Positions 9,073 to 18,334 are shown, counted from the first letter of the stretch. The stretch: DNA of 64,000 nucleotides from PALSA-911 sp963839645 (GCA_963839645.1 CAWIVZ010000008.1:992001-1056000), one strand, 5' to 3'. The notes: generated by a model not told the origin, from the sequence alone. Translations and numbers: made by a program.

Positions 9073-9996
9073 ATGATCCAACGGTTTCTCCCGGCTGTGA
9101 CCACCAAGGCTTTGGCTGTCCGCGGGTGGGTTACAAAGGCTTCGATCCATTTGGCCTGCTGCGCGGTGGGCTTGCTGTTCCCCCCCCTCGCCGGCGCAGC
9201 ATCCGCCGCATCCGCGGCCGCGCAGTTTCTCACCGCCCCCTCGCCCGGCGCACAATGCCGCGCGGCGATCGCCCAGGCGGAAAGGGCCGGCGGCATTCCC
9301 GCACAGCTTCTTGCCGCGATCGGGCGGGTGGAAAGTGGCCGGCGCGACCCGGTGTCCGGCAGCTATTCCCCCTGGCCCTGGACGGTGAACGCCGAAGGCA
9401 GGGGGTATTTTTTCGACAGCAAGGCGGAAGCCATCGCGGCCGTGCGCAAGATGCGCGCCGACGGCATGCGCTCGATCGATGTCGGCTGCATGCAGGTCAA
9501 CCTGATGCACCATCCGGACGCCTTCGCCAGCCTGGAAGCGGCGTTCGACCCGATGCAGAACGCGACCTATGCGGCGAAGTTCCTGAACGATCTGCATAGC
9601 CAGGGCAATGGCTGGCCACAGGCCGCGGCGCTCTACCATTCCGCCAACCCGGAACTGGGAGAACCCTACCAGCGCAAGGTGCTGGCCGCCTGGCCGGACG
9701 AAAGGCGGCTGGCGGGCCAATCCCCACCCAGTAATGCCGGCTGGGGCTATGGCGCCGCCAGCGCCGCATTTGGCGGCAGCGGGGTGCGCATATTCCCGGT
9801 CCGACGCATCCTTCCGGCCGGCATCGGTTCCGGTGGCTTCGCTTCGAATTCAGCGGGCAGCCCGGCAAACACCATCGGCGGCCCGTTTGCCCCGGCCGGA
9901 GCGGGAAGCCCCGCCCCCGGCCCCGGCCGGGGCCTGGATGCCTACCGCGCCACGCCGATCGCCGTGATTTCCCGCCTCCGCCGCATCGGCGGCTGA
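9073..9996 (+). CDS. Lytic transglycosylase (SLT domain), secreted
   Basis: Cleaves the glycan strand of peptidoglycan in the periplasm. The 307-residue protein has an N-terminal hydrophobic segment (about 25-45, ending AGAASA) serving as signal peptide or anchor, then an SLT domain: AAIGRVESGRRDP contains the catalytic glutamate, IDVGCMQVNL matches the GLMQVNP-type motif, and AALYHSANP follows. The last ~70 residues are Pro/Gly/Ala-rich and probably disordered. It stands alone, convergent with the next gene, four bases away. A specific physiological role (for example in a flagellar or secretion system) is not indicated. Confidence 0.85.
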   Translation: MIQRFLPAVTTKALAVRGWVTKASIHLACCAVGLLFPPLAGAASAASAAAQFLTAPSPGAQCRAAIAQAERAGGIPAQLLAAIGRVESGRRDPVSGSYSPWPWTVNAEGRGYFFDSKAEAIAAVRKMRADGMRSIDVGCMQVNLMHHPDAFASLEAAFDPMQNATYAAKFLNDLHSQGNGWPQAAALYHSANPELGEPYQRKVLAAWPDERRLAGQSPPSNAGWGYGAASAAFGGSGVRIFPVRRILPAGIGSGGFASNSAGSPANTIGGPFAPAGAGSPAPGPGRGLDAYRATPIAVISRLRRIGG

Positions 9997-10000
9997 GGCT

Positions 10001-10978
10001 CTACCAGCAGGCTGCCTGTGCCGCAGCGAACTCGGCGGCGGTACGGACCACCAGTTCGGCAACGCCGGGGATGTCGCGCACGCCGGAAACGGCATGGCCG
10101 GCGCTCCAGATGTCCTTCCAACGCCTTGTACCCTCGGCATCGGCCCGCTCGCGCGCGCCGCGGTCGATGTCCTTGCCGATGTCGATGGCGCCACGCCGCG
10201 GCAGGTCGTCCGGATCCAGCCCGGCCGCGATGATAGATGGGCGCAGCATGTTCGTTTCCAGGCCGGTGAAGGCGCGGGTCAGGGTCACGTCGTCCAGCCG
10301 GGAGGCGACCAGCATGTCCTTGTAGGCCGGCGCCGCCATGCTTTCGCGCGTGGCGATGAACTTGGTGCCCATATACGCAAGGTCGCACCCCAGCGCGCGC
10401 GCCGCCCACAGCGCGCGTCCGTCGGCGATGCCGCCGGCCATGACCATCGGGCCATCCCAGAACGCCCGCACCGCGCGGGCGAAGGCGAAGGGATTGGCCC
10501 ATCCGGTCTGACCGCCGGCGCCGGCGGTCAGCAGCACCAGGCCGTCGCTGCCGACAGCCACGGCCTTTTCCGCATGGCGGACAGAGGCGACGTCGGCGAA
10601 CACACGGCAGCCGCCATCGTGCAGGGGTGGGATCACCCGCTCGGGACTGCCGACGCTGGCGATCACCATTTCCACCTTGTGGCGGAGCAGCACCGCCACA
10701 TCCTCCAGAACCCGCGCATTGGAGCGGTGGACGATCAAATTCGGGCAGATCGGCGGCAGGGCATGGCCGGCCGCCTGCTCGGCATCCGCGACCCGTCGGC
10801 GCATCTGCGTCAGCCAGGCATCCAACTCGTCCGCGCTGCGGCAATTCACCGTCGGGAACGCGCCGATGATGCCGCTGCTGCACGCCGCCACCACCAGTTC
10901 GACGCCGGAGACCAGGAACATCGGTGCCGCGATGAGCGGCAGCGACAGCCGGGCCGCCAGCGTCTCCGGCAGGCTCAC
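10001..10978 (-). CDS. Nitronate monooxygenase / 2-nitropropane dioxygenase family
   Basis: FMN-dependent TIM-barrel oxidoreductase of 325 residues. Seen: LIAAPMFLVSG at the N terminus, the phosphate-binding TAGAGGQTGWANPF region, and VMAGGIADGRALWAA followed by YMGTKFIAT, all typical of the NPD family. It overlaps the stop of the CoA-transferase gene upstream (ATGA), so it is the last gene of a cluster with CoA transferase and acyl-CoA dehydrogenase. In such clusters these proteins may act on enoyl or nitro compounds; the substrate is unknown. Confidence 0.85.
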   Translation of the reverse strand: MSLPETLAARLSLPLIAAPMFLVSGVELVVAACSSGIIGAFPTVNCRSADELDAWLTQMRRRVADAEQAAGHALPPICPNLIVHRSNARVLEDVAVLLRHKVEMVIASVGSPERVIPPLHDGGCRVFADVASVRHAEKAVAVGSDGLVLLTAGAGGQTGWANPFAFARAVRAFWDGPMVMAGGIADGRALWAARALGCDLAYMGTKFIATRESMAAPAYKDMLVASRLDDVTLTRAFTGLETNMLRPSIIAAGLDPDDLPRRGAIDIGKDIDRGARERADAEGTRRWKDIWSAGHAVSGVRDIPGVAELVVRTAAEFAAAQAACW

Positions 10979-12101
10979 GGTGCGAATTCGGCCCGGATGG
11001 CGGCGCTGTGTTCCCCGATCCCGGGCACCGGACCCAGATGGCGCTCGCCATCGCTGGTGATAACCGGCGGGGCGGCGATGGCCACGGGCCCGCCGGCGGT
11101 GTCGATGGTCACGCGGCGCAGGGCGGGATGCTGCGAAAAAGCCGCAAGATCATTGACAAAGCCGTAGGCGGCATTGGCGGCGCGCAGTTTCGCCGCCGCC
11201 TCGTCGCGGGTCAGGCTGGCGAACATCTTGCCGACATAGCCGTCCACCATCGCGCGGTTGGCGCAGCGGATGACGTTGGACTGAAAGCCCTCGCGCTGCG
11301 GCAGATCCGGTTCGTCCATGAAGCGGGCGCAGAAATCGGCCCATTCGCGCTCGTTCTGGATTGCCACCAGCACCTGCGAGCCGTCCTTGGTCGGGAAAGC
11401 GCCGTAGGGGCAGATGGACGGATGCGCCAGGCCGACGCGCTCCGGCGCCTTGCCGGTGCCTTCGAAGAACAGCAGCGGCACGTTCATCCAGTCTGCCATG
11501 CCGTCGAACAGGCTGACTTTCAAGCCTTTTCCCATTCCGGTGATGCCGCGCCCGATCAGCGCCTCCAGCACGCCGGCATGGGCCGCCATGCCGCAGGCGA
11601 TGTCGCAGGCGGACACGCCGACGCGGCCGGGACCCTCGGGCCGGCCGGTTACCGAACACAGGCCGGACTCGGCCTGCACCAGCAGATCGTAGGCCTTCAT
11701 CGTCGCGTAATCGCCGGTATCCGCCGTAGCCGGAAATGTCGACGGTGATCAGGCTTGGGTATTTCGCCCGCAGACTCCTCCGACCCGAAGCCCGCCCGCG
11801 CGGCAGCACCTGGGGCTAAATTCTGAATGAAAACATCGGCTTTCGACAGGATGTCGTGCAGCAGCGCGGCATCCGCCGGCTGCTTGATGTCGGCGACGAG
11901 GCTCTGCTTGCCGCGGTTCAGCCAGACGAAATAGCTGGAGGAACCCTTCGCCGCCTTGTCGTAGCCGCGGGCGAAGTCGCCCTCCGGACGCTCGATCTTG
12001 ATCACCCGCGCGCCGGCATCGGCCAGGCGGGAGCTGCAGTAGGGAGCGGCAACCGCCTGTTCCAGCGAGACGACCAGCAGGCCTTCGAGAGGGAGCCTCA
12101 T
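10975..12101 (-). CDS. CaiB/BaiF (class III) CoA transferase, two frameshifts as read
   Basis: Moves CoA between carboxylic acids, activating the substrate for the neighbouring acyl-CoA dehydrogenase. The N-terminal frame has LEGLLVVSLEQAVAAPYCSSRLADAGARVIKIE. A short middle piece, LRAKYPSLITVDISGYG, is in a second frame, and the remainder (MKAYDLLVQAESGL, GVSACDIACG with the catalytic aspartate) is in a third. Two single extra bases, near 11774 and 11722, account for this. Removing both gives a 374-residue protein of normal length. The start lies 17 bp downstream of the acyl-CoA dehydrogenase stop, on the same strand. Confidence 0.85.
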
Positions 12102-12118
12102 CTCAGTAGCTGCCCAAC

Positions 12119-13288
12119 TCAGTAACTCCTGGGCATGCCGAGCACGTGCTCGGCGAGGTAGGAAAGGATCAGGTTGGTGCTGATCGGCGCCACCTGGTAC
12201 AGCCGCGTCTCGCGGAACTTTCGTTCAACATCATATTCTTCCGCGAAACCGAAGCCGCCATGGGTCTGGATGCAGGCTTCCGCCGCCGCCCAGGAAGCCT
12301 CGGCGGCCAGCATCTTCGCCATGTTGGCTTCCTCGCCGCAATGCAGGCCGGCGTCGAATTTCTGGCAGCCCTCGCGCACCAGCAATTCGGCCGCGCGCAT
12401 CTGCGAATAGGCGCGCGCGATCGGGAACTGGATGCCCTGGTTCTGCCCGATCGGACGATTGAAAACCTTGCGCTCATTCGCGTAAGCCACGGATTTCGCG
12501 GTAAACCACTTGGCATCGCCGATGCACTCGCTGGCGATCAGCAGACGCTCGGCGTTCATGCCGTCCAGGATGTAGCGGAAGCCGCGGCCTTCCTCGCCGA
12601 CCAGGTTCTCGGCCGGCACGATCATGTTGTCGAAGAACACTTCGCAGGAATTATGGTTCATCATCGTGCGGATCGGCCGGATGGTCAGGCCGTTGCCGAG
12701 CGCCGCCTTCATGTCGACGATGAAGGTGGAAAGACCGTCGGTCTTCTTCTTTTCCTCGCCGCGCGGCGTGGTGCGCGCCAGCAGCAGCATCAGGTCGGAA
12801 TGCTCGGCCCGGCTGGTCCAGACCTTCTGGCCGTTCACCACGTAATGGTCGCCCTCGCGCTTGGCGAAGGTGCGCAGGCTGGTGGTATCGGTGCCGGAGG
12901 TCGGCTCGGTCACGCCGAAGGCCTGCAGGCGCAGCTTGCCGGTGGCGATCCCGGGCAGGTATTTGCGCTTCTGCTCCTCCGACCCGTGCTTCAGGATCGC
13001 GCCCATGATGTACATCTGCGCGTGGCAGGCGGCGGCGTTGCAGCCCTCGGCGTGGATGGTCTCGAGGATCGCGGAGGTGGCCGAGAGCGGCAGGCCGGCT
13101 CCGCCATATTCCTCGGGGATCAGCGCGCCGAGATAGCCGGCCTCGGTCAGGGCGGTGATGAACTCGGTGGGATAGCCGCGCACCTGGTCCAGCTTGCGCC
13201 AGTATTCGCCGGGGAACTTGGCGCAGAGCTTCTTGACCTCCTCGCGGATTTCCGGATGCAGGTCGATGGTCGTCAGTGGCTGGTCCAT
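12119..13288 (-). CDS. Acyl-CoA dehydrogenase
   Basis: FAD-dependent alpha,beta-dehydrogenation of an acyl-CoA thioester. The 389-residue protein has the FAD/substrate motif FGVTEPTSGTDT, the WTSRAEHSD segment and the C-terminal QTHGGFGFAEEYDVERKFR. Odd: the usual YEGT motif with the C-terminal glutamate base is replaced by YQVAPIST. A glutamate in GMNAERLLIA is at the helix-G position used by isovaleryl- and long-chain enzymes and could be the base. It is the first gene of the minus-strand cluster, with a TetR gene upstream on the same strand. Confidence 0.88.
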   Translation of the reverse strand: MDQPLTTIDLHPEIREEVKKLCAKFPGEYWRKLDQVRGYPTEFITALTEAGYLGALIPEEYGGAGLPLSATSAILETIHAEGCNAAACHAQMYIMGAILKHGSEEQKRKYLPGIATGKLRLQAFGVTEPTSGTDTTSLRTFAKREGDHYVVNGQKVWTSRAEHSDLMLLLARTTPRGEEKKKTDGLSTFIVDMKAALGNGLTIRPIRTMMNHNSCEVFFDNMIVPAENLVGEEGRGFRYILDGMNAERLLIASECIGDAKWFTAKSVAYANERKVFNRPIGQNQGIQFPIARAYSQMRAAELLVREGCQKFDAGLHCGEEANMAKMLAAEASWAAAEACIQTHGGFGFAEEYDVERKFRETRLYQVAPISTNLILSYLAEHVLGMPRSY

Positions 13289-13366
13289 GCGCGTTCCCCC
13301 GAGTGCAGGTCTGAACAGGTGAACTAAGCCGCCATTCCCGGAGGTGCAAGCGGCCGGGGTCGGCCG

Positions 13367-14005
13367 CTAAAGCTTCGGGCCAAACGCCTTCATAAACGTA
13401 TCCACGGCGGCATCGACCGTGTTGCCGATCTCGGTCTCGTCCGGTGGCGGCGGCAGGCCCAACGTGGCGCGCATGAACAGGCCGGACTTGATAAGTGCCA
13501 GGAAGTGCTCCGCGGCGATCTCGCCATCTCCGGCGGCAAGGCGGCCGGCCCTGGTCTGGGCGGCCAGCCAGGTCACCAGCCGGTTGCGAAAGCCCTGCGG
13601 CCCGTTGGCCATGAAGGCAGCCCCCAGTTCCGGGAAACGGGCACACTCCGCCATCACCATGCGGTAGATCGCCAGGGTGCGGTCCTGCAGCAGAAAGCGC
13701 AGTCCGCGCCGGCCGATCGCGCGCAGCACCACCTCGATGTCTTCCACCTGTTCGGGGAACATCCCCTCCCCGGCCGTGTTGCGCCGGCAGACATCGCCGA
13801 CCATGGTCGCGAACAGCCGTTCCTTGGACGCGAAATGCGCATACAGCGTTGCCTTGGACACGCCGGCGGTCCGCGCCACCGCGTCCATGCTGACCGAGCC
13901 ATAGCCATGCGCCATGAACAACTCGCCCGCCGCCTCCAGCATCTGGCGATGCTTGGGAGACACATCCGATTCTGTCGGGAGAGTGACGCGGGCGAGCTCG
14001 TTCAT
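13367..14005 (-). CDS. TetR/AcrR family transcriptional repressor
   Basis: A 212-residue regulator. The N-terminal helix-turn-helix is clear: QMLEAAGELFMAHGYG, then VSMDAVARTAGVSKATLYAHF. The C-terminal part carries a TetR_C-type ligand and dimer domain. The start at 14005 is preferred over 14041 because AAGGG lies just upstream. It is divergent from emrA and emrB, with two palindromes between that are typical TetR operators, so it probably represses the pump and itself. It may also influence the catabolic genes downstream on the same strand. Confidence 0.88.
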   Translation of the reverse strand: MNELARVTLPTESDVSPKHRQMLEAAGELFMAHGYGSVSMDAVARTAGVSKATLYAHFASKERLFATMVGDVCRRNTAGEGMFPEQVEDIEVVLRAIGRRGLRFLLQDRTLAIYRMVMAECARFPELGAAFMANGPQGFRNRLVTWLAAQTRAGRLAAGDGEIAAEHFLALIKSGLFMRATLGLPPPPDETEIGNTVDAAVDTFMKAFGPKL

Positions 14006-14048
14006 ACAGCCCTTATGGATAAGGCGACGGCGCCGCGTCAATATTAAA

Positions 14049-14067
14049 TTGAACTGGACGGTTCAGT
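14049..14067. promoter_or_regulatory. Palindromic operator 1
   Basis: Reading on the minus strand this site is ACTGAACCGTCCAGTTCAA, nearly identical to operator 2. It is an imperfect palindrome located between the TetR start and the predicted emrA promoter, just upstream of the -35. Confidence 0.65.
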
Positions 14068-14073
14068 TTTTTC

Positions 14074-14103
14074 TTGACGATGGCTTTCTGCCCGTCCTAA
14101 TGC
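14074..14103 (+). promoter_or_regulatory. Candidate emrA promoter
   Basis: -35 TTGACG at 14074-14079 and a -10-like TAATGC near 14098-14103 (18-nt spacer). It is bracketed by the two operators, as expected for a repressed promoter. Confidence 0.5.
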
Positions 14104-14113
14104 AGGCGCAGAA

Positions 14114-14131
14114 CTGAACCGTTCGGTTCAG
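14114..14131. promoter_or_regulatory. Palindromic operator 2
   Basis: CTGAACCGTTCGGTTCAG has perfect 8-bp arms around a 2-bp centre. It lies at the likely transcription start of emrA, where repressor binding would block initiation. Confidence 0.7.
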
Positions 14132-14153
14132 TTCCAGCAACAGGATCCGACCG

Positions 14154-15329
14154 ATGAACGCTATCGCCGAGAAGCCGTCCTCTGTCGAAGACAAGCAGTC
14201 CATGCGTACAGCAACCAAAAAGCCCGCCAAATCCGGGGTACGTGGCAAGGTTCTGCGGTTGCTGCTGCTGGCCGTCGTGCTGGTCGGCTCCGTCCTGACA
14301 GCCAATTGGTGGTTCACCGAGGGCCGCTACATCGAGAGCACCGACAACGCCTACATCCAGGGCGACATCGCCGTGCTCGGCCCGCGTATCGAGGGCGACG
14401 TGACCGCGATCCATGTCGCGGACAACCAGGCGGTGCATGAAGGTGATCCCCTGATCACGCTGGACCCGACCGACTGGCAGGCACGTCTGGACCAGGCGCG
14501 TGGCACCGCGGCCGAGGCGGAAGCGGCCTCCGTCACCGCGCGCCGGCAGATCGAACAGGCACGCTCGGCCATCGCCCAGGCCGACGCCATGGTTGCCCAG
14601 GCGCAAGCCGAAGTGACCCGCGCCACGGCCGAGGCCGGACGCAGCTCGTCGCTGGTCGGTGCCGGCTGGACATCGCGCCAGGCCAACGACACCGCGGTCG
14701 CCGCAGCGCGCAAGGCGGACGCCACTTTGGCCTCCGCCCAGGCGCAGAGAGCCAGCGCGACCGACGCCCTGAGCGTCGCCCGCGCCCAGGCCGAGCAGGC
14801 CGACGCGCGCCGCGTCACGACCCAGGCCGCGGTTCGGCTGGCCGAAAGCAATTTATCCTACACCGTGATCCGCGCACCGTTCGACGGCGTTGTCGGAAAC
14901 CGCGCCGCGCAGCTGGGCCAGCACGTGCAGGTCGGCCAGCAACTGATCGCCATCACCCCGCCGCCCCGCCAGCTTTATGTCACCGCCAATTTCAAGGAGA
15001 CCCAGCTGCGCCATATGCATCCCGGCCAGCAAGTACTGCTGACGCCGGACATCGACAGCGGTGCCACCGTGACCGGCCATGTGGACAGCCTGGCGCCCGC
15101 CACCGGAGCCCTGTTCTCCCTGTTGCCGCCGGAGAATGCCACCGGCAACTTCACCAAGGTCGTGCAGCGCGTGCCGGTGAAGATCCTCATCGACCCCGCC
15201 GACGCCGATAAGGCCCGCTGGCTCCGCGCCGGCCTGTCGGTCACCGCCGAGGTGGACACGCGCGGTCAGGATGCGCAACGCCTCGGCTTCTTCGGCGCTG
15301 CGGCCGCCACGCTGGGCCTGGGGCGCTAG
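14154..15329 (+). CDS. HlyD-family membrane-fusion protein (EmrA-like)
   Basis: Periplasmic adaptor of a tripartite efflux pump. The 391-residue protein has a cytoplasmic N-terminus with basic residues, one membrane anchor (about 27-45), the biotinyl-lipoyl half YIQGDIAVLGPRIEGDV, a long Ala/Gln-rich coiled-coil hairpin (about 95-230), the second lipoyl half IRAPFDGVVGN, and a beta-barrel domain with LLPPENATGNFTKVVQRVPV, which is characteristic of EmrA. It is followed after 3 bp by the transporter gene, and is probably controlled by the adjacent TetR protein. Confidence 0.9.
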   Translation: MNAIAEKPSSVEDKQSMRTATKKPAKSGVRGKVLRLLLLAVVLVGSVLTANWWFTEGRYIESTDNAYIQGDIAVLGPRIEGDVTAIHVADNQAVHEGDPLITLDPTDWQARLDQARGTAAEAEAASVTARRQIEQARSAIAQADAMVAQAQAEVTRATAEAGRSSSLVGAGWTSRQANDTAVAAARKADATLASAQAQRASATDALSVARAQAEQADARRVTTQAAVRLAESNLSYTVIRAPFDGVVGNRAAQLGQHVQVGQQLIAITPPPRQLYVTANFKETQLRHMHPGQQVLLTPDIDSGATVTGHVDSLAPATGALFSLLPPENATGNFTKVVQRVPVKILIDPADADKARWLRAGLSVTAEVDTRGQDAQRLGFFGAAAATLGLGR

Positions 15330-15332
15330 GCA

Positions 15333-16880
15333 ATGGCCGTCGCCGAAGAGAAACTGAGCTGGCGGCAATGGGTGGGCTTCATGTCCATGGTGGTGGGCAT
15401 GTTCATGGCCATCCTGGACATCCAGATCGTCAGCGCCTCCATCAGCGAGGTGCAGGCCGGGCTGTCGGCCAGCTCCGACGAGGTCGCCTGGGTGCAGACC
15501 AGCTACCTGATCTCCGAGATCGTGATGATCCCGTTGTCGGGGTGGCTCTCGCGGCTGCTGTCGACACGGGTGCTTTTCGCCGTCAGTTCGCTCGGGTTCA
15601 CGCTGTTCTCGTTCCTGTGCGCCTTCGCCACCGGCCTTGGCCCGATGGTGGTGTTCCGCACGCTGCAGGGCTTCATCGGCGGCGCGATGATCCCCACCGT
15701 GTTCGCGACGTCGTTCCTGCTGTTCCCCGGCGCCAGGCGCGGGCCGGTCACCGTGCTGATCGGCCTGACCGCGACGATGGCGCCGACCATCGGCCCGACG
15801 CTCGGCGGCTGGCTGACCGAACAATTTTCCTGGCACTGGCTGTTCCTGATCAACGTGCCCGTGGGCCTCGCGATCACCGCCAGCGTCTGGACGTTCCTGG
15901 ATATCGACAAGCCGGATTGGAGCCTGCTGAAGCGCTTCGACACCATCGGCCTGGCATTGATGGCGACGTTCCTCGGCTCGATGGAATACGTGCTGGAAGA
16001 AGGCAGCCGGAACGACTGGTTCGAGGACGATCTGATCCGCATCTTCACCGTGGTTGCCATCATCACCGGCGGCTTGTTCTTCTGGCGGATGCTGACACGG
16101 CGCGACCCCCTCGTTGAACTGCGCGCCTTCACCAACGCCAATTTCGCCGCCGGCTGCCTGTTCAGCCTGGTGCTGGGGCTTGGGCTGTACGGATCTGTCT
16201 ATGTCACGCCGCTGTTTCTCGGGCGGGTGCGGGGCTACAACAGCCTGGAAATCGGCCAGACCATGTTCGTGGTCGGCATGACCATGTTCGTCAGCGCGCC
16301 GATCGTCGGCAAGCTGGCCAAAATGGTGGATCTGCGCCGCCTGCTGGCCTTCGGGCTGACGATGTTCGGGATCTCGCTCTGGTGGCTCGGGCACCTGACC
16401 AGCCAGTCGGCGTTCTGGGAAATGCTGCTGCCGCAGATGCTGCGTGGTTTCTCGATGATGTTCATCATGCTGCCCGTGACGCAGGTGGCCCTCGGCACCC
16501 TGCCGCCGGCGGCGCTGAAGAACGCGTCCGGCCTCTATAACCTTATGCGCAACCTCGGCGGCGCGATCGGTCTGGCGCTCATCAACACGGTCGCCACGAC
16601 GCGCGACGCGGTGCATACGCTGCACCTGCAGGAACAGGTGAACTGGGCACGGCCAGGGGCGATGAAGGCGATGAACGGCATCACCCACGCCATGACCGCG
16701 GCCAAGGAAGGCAGCGCGCATCTGGCGGCGCTGAAACGAATATCGTTGATGGTGCAACGCGAAGCCTTGACGCTGACCTACAACGACGTGTTCCTGCTGA
16801 TGGCGCTGTCGTTCTTCCTGGCGGTGCCGCTGACCTTCTTCCTGGCCCGCCCGACGATGGCGGCGGCGGGCGGGCATTAA
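15333..16880 (+). CDS. DHA2-family MFS drug exporter (EmrB-like)
   Basis: Inner-membrane proton antiporter of 515 residues with about 14 hydrophobic segments. Seen: LDIQIVSASISEVQAGLSAS in TM1 (motif D1 of the DHA2 family), DEVAWVQTSYLISEI, the GWLSRLLSTR loop (motif A) and the antiporter motif C-like GPTLGGWL. Together with the EmrA-like protein it would export hydrophobic compounds through an outer-membrane channel, whose gene is not in the window. Confidence 0.92.
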   Translation: MAVAEEKLSWRQWVGFMSMVVGMFMAILDIQIVSASISEVQAGLSASSDEVAWVQTSYLISEIVMIPLSGWLSRLLSTRVLFAVSSLGFTLFSFLCAFATGLGPMVVFRTLQGFIGGAMIPTVFATSFLLFPGARRGPVTVLIGLTATMAPTIGPTLGGWLTEQFSWHWLFLINVPVGLAITASVWTFLDIDKPDWSLLKRFDTIGLALMATFLGSMEYVLEEGSRNDWFEDDLIRIFTVVAIITGGLFFWRMLTRRDPLVELRAFTNANFAAGCLFSLVLGLGLYGSVYVTPLFLGRVRGYNSLEIGQTMFVVGMTMFVSAPIVGKLAKMVDLRRLLAFGLTMFGISLWWLGHLTSQSAFWEMLLPQMLRGFSMMFIMLPVTQVALGTLPPAALKNASGLYNLMRNLGGAIGLALINTVATTRDAVHTLHLQEQVNWARPGAMKAMNGITHAMTAAKEGSAHLAALKRISLMVQREALTLTYNDVFLLMALSFFLAVPLTFFLARPTMAAAGGH

Positions 16881-17023
16881 GAAGGCAAGGCCAGGGAGCC
16901 TCGCCCCGGTCTTGCTCCCTTAACGCCATTGCCCTGCTTGGCGGCACGAGACGCTTGCACTCACCGGCTGATCCCCAGCACACTCCCCGCAAGCCCGCAC
17001 AAGAACAACGGCAGGAGGACAGG

Positions 17024-18277
17024 ATGGACGCCCAGGTCACGCGAGACGCCCGCGCCGAAGCCTATGATGTGCCCCTGGATACGCTCGACATGAGCGATCC
17101 CGCCCGCTTCCAGCAGGATACCATCTGGCCCTATTTCGAGCGCCTGCGCCAGGAAGCGCCGGTGCATTACTGCCCGGCGAGCCCCTTCGGCCCGTACTGG
17201 TCGGTGACCAAATACAAGGACATCATGCAGGCCGAGGTGGCGCATCAGGTGTTCTCCTCCGAAAGCTCCCTCGGCGGCGTCCAGATCGAGGACCAGCCCA
17301 AGCACCTCAACCGGCCGAGCTTCATCCGCATGGACCCGCCGCGCCATGACGAGCAGCGCAAGGTGGTCAGCCCGATCGTCGCGCCGATGAACCTGCAGCG
17401 CATGGAGACGCTGATCCGCGAGCGCGCCTGCCGCATCCTGGACAACCTGCCGCGCAACGAGGAGTTCGACTGGGTGAAGCGGGTCTCCATCGAGCTGACC
17501 ACCCAGATGCTGGCCACCCTGTTCGACTACCCGTTCGAGGACCGCGCCCAGCTCACCTATTGGTCGGACGTGGCGATCTGCAACATCAACGATCCGGAAT
17601 CGCCGGTGCATACCGAACAGGAGCGCTTCGACGAACTGACCAAGATGGCGCAGGCGATGAGCAAGCTGTGGAACGAGCGGGTGAACGAGCCACCGCGCTA
17701 CGACCTGATCTCGATGCTGGCGCATGGCGAGGCGACGCGGAACCTGGAGCCGCGGGAATTCATGGGCACGCTGGCGCTGCTGATCGTCGGCGGCAACGAC
17801 ACCACCCGCAACTCCATCAGCGGCGGGCTGTGGGCGCTGCACAACAATCCGGACGAATATCGCAAGCTGCGCGAGAACCCCGCCGTGATCCCCGGCATGG
17901 TCAGCGAGATCATCCGCTACCAGACCCCCGTGGCGCATATGCGCCGCACCGCGGTTGCCGATGCCGAGCTTGGAGGGCAGAAAATCAAGGCCGGCGACAA
18001 GGTGGTGATGTGGTACGTGTCCGGCAACCGCGACGAGGACGCGATCGAGAGCGCCGATCGCTTCATCGTCGATCGCGCCCGTCCGCGCCAGCATCTGTCG
18101 TTCGGTTTCGGCGTGCATCGTTGCGTCGGAAACCGTCTGGCCGAGATGCAGTTGCGGATCCTGTGGGAGGAGATCCTTCCGCGCTTCCCCATGATCGAGG
18201 TTACCAGCGAGCCGGAGCGCGTTTATTCAAATTTCCTGCGCGGGATCAAATCGATGAAGGTTCGCATTCCCGCCTGA
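17024..18277 (+). CDS. Cytochrome P450, CYP153-like alkane/terpene hydroxylase
   Basis: Heme monooxygenase of 417 residues. The start at 17024 follows GGAGGACAGG. Seen: the I-helix GGNDTTRNSISGG, the ExxR motif in SEIIRYQTPVAHMRRTA, and the heme loop FGFGVHRCVGNRLAEMQ with the ligand C367. The I-helix and heme-loop sequences are those I associate with CYP153, which hydroxylates medium-chain alkanes or terpenes at the terminal carbon. CYP153 genes usually sit beside a ferredoxin and ferredoxin reductase; neither is present here, so redox partners must be elsewhere. Confidence 0.85.
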   Translation: MDAQVTRDARAEAYDVPLDTLDMSDPARFQQDTIWPYFERLRQEAPVHYCPASPFGPYWSVTKYKDIMQAEVAHQVFSSESSLGGVQIEDQPKHLNRPSFIRMDPPRHDEQRKVVSPIVAPMNLQRMETLIRERACRILDNLPRNEEFDWVKRVSIELTTQMLATLFDYPFEDRAQLTYWSDVAICNINDPESPVHTEQERFDELTKMAQAMSKLWNERVNEPPRYDLISMLAHGEATRNLEPREFMGTLALLIVGGNDTTRNSISGGLWALHNNPDEYRKLRENPAVIPGMVSEIIRYQTPVAHMRRTAVADAELGGQKIKAGDKVVMWYVSGNRDEDAIESADRFIVDRARPRQHLSFGFGVHRCVGNRLAEMQLRILWEEILPRFPMIEVTSEPERVYSNFLRGIKSMKVRIPA

Positions 18278-18305
18278 GGGCTCGAACCGCGGAGCGGCTG
18301 TCGCA

Positions 18306-18334
18306 CCGGCGGCGGGCAGCACGCCCGCCGCCGG
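18306..18334 (+). terminator. Hairpin downstream of the CYP153 gene
   Basis: A perfect 12-bp stem CCGGCGGCGGGC/GCCCGCCGCCGG with loop AGCAC, followed by ATTTG. It is 28 bp past the P450 stop. The T run is weak. Confidence 0.55.

Noticed and set aside
14853..16877. 674-residue minus-strand frame opposite emrB
   Set aside because: Same codon-bias artefact; the plus strand encodes a clear 14-segment transporter.
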